NCBI GenBank assembly: GCA_013399695.1
Contig: VXAU01000760.1
Location: 1,606,494-1,670,493, forward strand
DNA length: 64,000 nucleotides
Source of the DNA: Formicarius rufipectus
Taxonomy: Eukaryota; Chordata; Aves; Passeriformes; Formicariidae
Direction: 5' to 3'
The notes beneath the pieces were generated by a model. It was not told where the DNA came from, made no database searches, and saw only the letters and a list, made by a program, of their open reading frames with translations. The translations under genes and the position numbers were made by a program. Numbering within the stretch: position 1 is the first letter of the stretch; each line of letters opens with the position of its first letter. Positions 61,261 to 64,000 of this stretch are shown piece by piece.

Positions 61261-64000
61261 ATTCATGCCCCACAAAAGCTTGAGCTCAGAAACTTGTCCA
61301 AAGCTGATCTAAACCCTTTATACTGCTGAAAGCCTCAGAAAACCAAGACTGGTCTTATTTTCTGGTTTCATGCAGGTCACCTCCCCATCACAGGAGCAGT
61401 CCTAATTGGTGACATGACCTGGAGAAGCCCAGTGCTGTGCCAGGGGTAATGGGTGGCACAGCTGCCCCCACTGCTGGGCAGGCTCTGGGCACTCGCTCCA
61501 GCACCAGGCAGCTCTACCCACTCTGAACACCAACCCCCTCTGCTTTTTGGTGCCCTCCCAGAGCTGTAAACTCCTAAAGGGAAAGGCCCTTCTTGAAATC
61601 AGGTAGGAAACTGAAGGGCAGTAGATTGAAGTAGAAAAGAAGTGAGGTGCTTTGGGCTTGAGATGTAAGAATGGGCACCAGCAGCAGCCAGCAGCCTTCA
61701 CAAGCTTCACAGGCCAGAGAGCAACTCAGGACCATTTTCCCAGCAAAGCCATGGAGGGATGCTGCTCACAGGGGTCCCTGCAGCTGAAGTCCATCGTCAA
61801 AAGACAGTAGAATGCATTCAAGAGCCAGCAGTCCAGGCTGGCTTGTGTATGCCAAGGAGGCTTGCCTAAGTTGGTATTTTATCTCAGACAGCATTTCTGT
61901 GCTTATTTCATTTTTCTAGCTGAAGTGATTTAGCTTTATTGTGTGCCACATATGTCTCTAGATATGAGAAAGAAACTTTTGTGAAGCAATATTCAAAGAG
62001 GTCTGCATTTATGTGAGCAGTTACTTCTGGCAGACATCAATTCTTTCCAGCAGGATTTACAGCTAATTAGGGAAATTTAAAACTAAAAAATGTATTCTTT
62101 AGCAATAAAAGATTATTCAATCAGAACCAGTCAATCATCCTGACTAGAAATATAATTTAAGATTGCTTGCAGAGAGAATTAAAATGCATTACATGGGGTT
62201 AAGTTGCAACAATGTTCCTGTTATCTTTTAACATAAGTGTATGTATAGGCACTTAGCACTGTATCATACACATAGGATATTGTAACAGAGGATCTAGGTT
62301 TCATCTTTCAGCCTTTGAAAAAGTATCTAAGTTCCTGATGATTTAAATCTCTGCTGATTATTCATCACTACCACATTTTCAGAAAGGAGATGCTAAATTG
62401 GCTACTTACTATGGATGATATTCACTATGCAGCTGAGTGGAGCCATGGAGCAAGCCTCACAGAAGCAGTGGATGATAATGCTTTCTGTGCTCATCCTAGA
62501 TATGATGAGCTCCATTTCAGCAGCAAACAGCCTGGCACAAAAGATGGTCATGGGGCCAGGCTGAAGAAGAATGAAAGTATCAGTTGTTACCAACAGCTAT
62601 CAGCCCTAATGCTGGCGATATAGAACAACGTTCCAAGGACTTCATCTTCAAACAGCCTGATTATGCCAAAACAAACTGCTCCAAATTAAGTCAAAACATT
62701 GATTAGATTTCACTAGAACCCATTTTTGACATTGACAACACTCCTGGTTTTGCCTTCCATCCCTGGGCCCAGTTAAGGCTCATTTCCACAAATATTTCAA
62801 GAGCTGATGAGGCAGCCAAGCTCTGCACAGGATTGCCTTTGCTCCAAGAAGAGCCCATGCTTCCACTAATAGCCCACACCTGTACCCTGGTAAGGTGTCC
62901 CAAGCAAGAGATGACTTGGACAAGTTCGGAGCAGCCTGGAGGAGGATGCTTGGGGGAAAAAGGGGATAAAGGTCTTCTTGCTCCTCCCTTTCAGCAGAGA
63001 CTCCCCTTATCTCCTGTCCAGTGGAGGTGGCCTTCACAGAGAGGAGATGTCTTAAAGACTCAAGCAGAAGAGAAGTTCCTGGGAAGCCTCTCAGGAGGTG
63101 GCAGGCAGGCAGGACCCTGGTTCCTGTGTCCACAGCTCAAGTGGGCAGGTGGGCTGGCTGCTGCCACCATGCTGAAAAAAAAAAGCAAAGCTGAGGGCAA
63201 GGGATTCTCACTTTATCTTCATACCAGTGAAAAATCCCTCTTTGCCTTCATATCATTGCTGTTTGTGTTGCTGTTGTGCTCCAGGGCCCCAGCTGGAGTC
63301 AGGTCCCCCCTGCGCCAGGCACTGCTCAAACATATGGTTACAGAACCCCCTCCCTGAGGGTTTGCAGCCTAACAGGACTAGACAGACCAAATTAACATCA
63401 GTCTTACTTTTTCAAGTAGGAAGCTGTTACATAGAGGGATTTCAATAGGAGCTGGGAAATGTTTCTGAAGTATGGCTTTCAAGCTTTCTGGGTCTCAGAA
63501 GCAGAATAAAACTCTACCTTCTCCTCCTATAAAAATACAGCCTAACTTTGGAGTGACTTCAGAGCCTGAGATACAAAGGGAGCATTTGGCCTCATCCAGA
63601 GCATGAAACCTGGCCCTGGTCACACAGTCTGCTGTAACAACCTGACAGGCTTTTACAGCTCTAAATGCTAAGGTGAGCATTTACTGTGAAAGGGAAAATG
63701 TTTTAAAAACCCAAACAGCTCTGAGAACTGTTAAGCAAAGCTGTCATTGGTAAATTATTCCTTTCTGCTGTTATATTTTTTTTTCCCCTCCTGTAGTATG
63801 ATCGGAGAGCTAAGTGCAGCAGTCAATACGTAGTAATCAGGCTAATGATTGTCTAATAGCTAAATTAGAAGAGTGACTCTTAATCATGCAATTGATGCCA
63901 GTAGTCTAGCACTGAAATCCAGACACGAAGCAAAAATCTTTGATTACACTTCACTTTTTCTAAGACCTAATTAACTTTTATAAGACTTCTTGATTTTTTA

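Larger units (their letters stand above)
49131..64000. other. EPHA4 5' flank, distal part: non-coding
   Basis: AT-rich intergenic sequence. Apart from a CR1 remnant, one probable MIR-type fragment, one ancient repeat fragment and homopolymer tracts, I see no gene or named element. Homeodomain-type motif clusters near 60.3-60.4 and 63.83-63.9 kb are described as hypotheses only. A modestly GC-richer stretch at about 58.0-58.6 kb has no coding signature. Confidence 0.8.

Noticed and set aside
62833..63357. 174-codon plus-strand open frame in the 5' flank
   Set aside because: No recognisable motif. The overlapping frames on both strands point to locally few stop codons rather than coding.
1..64000. 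CRISPR arrays, bacterial operons, phage or integrated viral genes
   Set aside because: No spaced direct repeats, no reverse transcriptase or capsid motifs beyond the CR1 relics, and the DNA is clearly vertebrate.

Overview
The window is vertebrate genomic DNA, most likely from a bird. The evidence is long AT-rich non-coding sequence, one split gene with canonical GT-AG introns, a CpG island at its start, and several decayed CR1 LINE fragments of avian type. The only gene I can support is EPHA4, the ephrin receptor tyrosine kinase A4, read on the minus strand. I see no operon, CRISPR array, phage, intact transposon or other multi-gene system, and no second protein-coding gene.

Layout from the gene outward. 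Exon 1 (35495 down to at least 35427) encodes the start Met and signal peptide and is cut by a single ambiguous base. Exon 2 (34799-34732, 68 bp) and exon 3 (30379-29716, 664 bp) are complete with good splice sites and carry most of the ephrin-binding domain. Intron 1 is short, intron 2 is about 4.35 kb, and intron 3 runs off the left edge after at least 29.7 kb. Later exons (cysteine-rich remainder, fibronectin III repeats, transmembrane segment, kinase, SAM) lie outside the window. A CpG island of about 2 kb (roughly 34.9-36.9 kb) covers the promoter and contains a 342-base assembly gap just upstream of the visible 5' leader. From about 36.9 kb to the right edge is non-coding 5' flank; from general knowledge of the amniote locus, this side is an enhancer-bearing gene desert towards PAX3.

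The non-coding DNA holds five CR1 remnants, all in the same orientation as EPHA4. One is a piece of CR1 ORF2 and four are 3'-end pieces. It also holds probable ancient SINE and amniote repeat fragments, many A or T tracts, and a few microsatellites. The most unusual stretch is near 48.3-49.1 kb: a CpG-dense, hairpin-rich patch in otherwise CpG-poor flank, followed by nested inverted repeats and an exact octamer motif. It is my best candidate for something undescribed (a conserved regulatory element or an unrecognised insertion), but the sequence alone cannot prove function. Further candidate regulatory clusters lie in intron 3 (about 14.98-15.08 kb) and at the right edge (63.83-63.9 kb).
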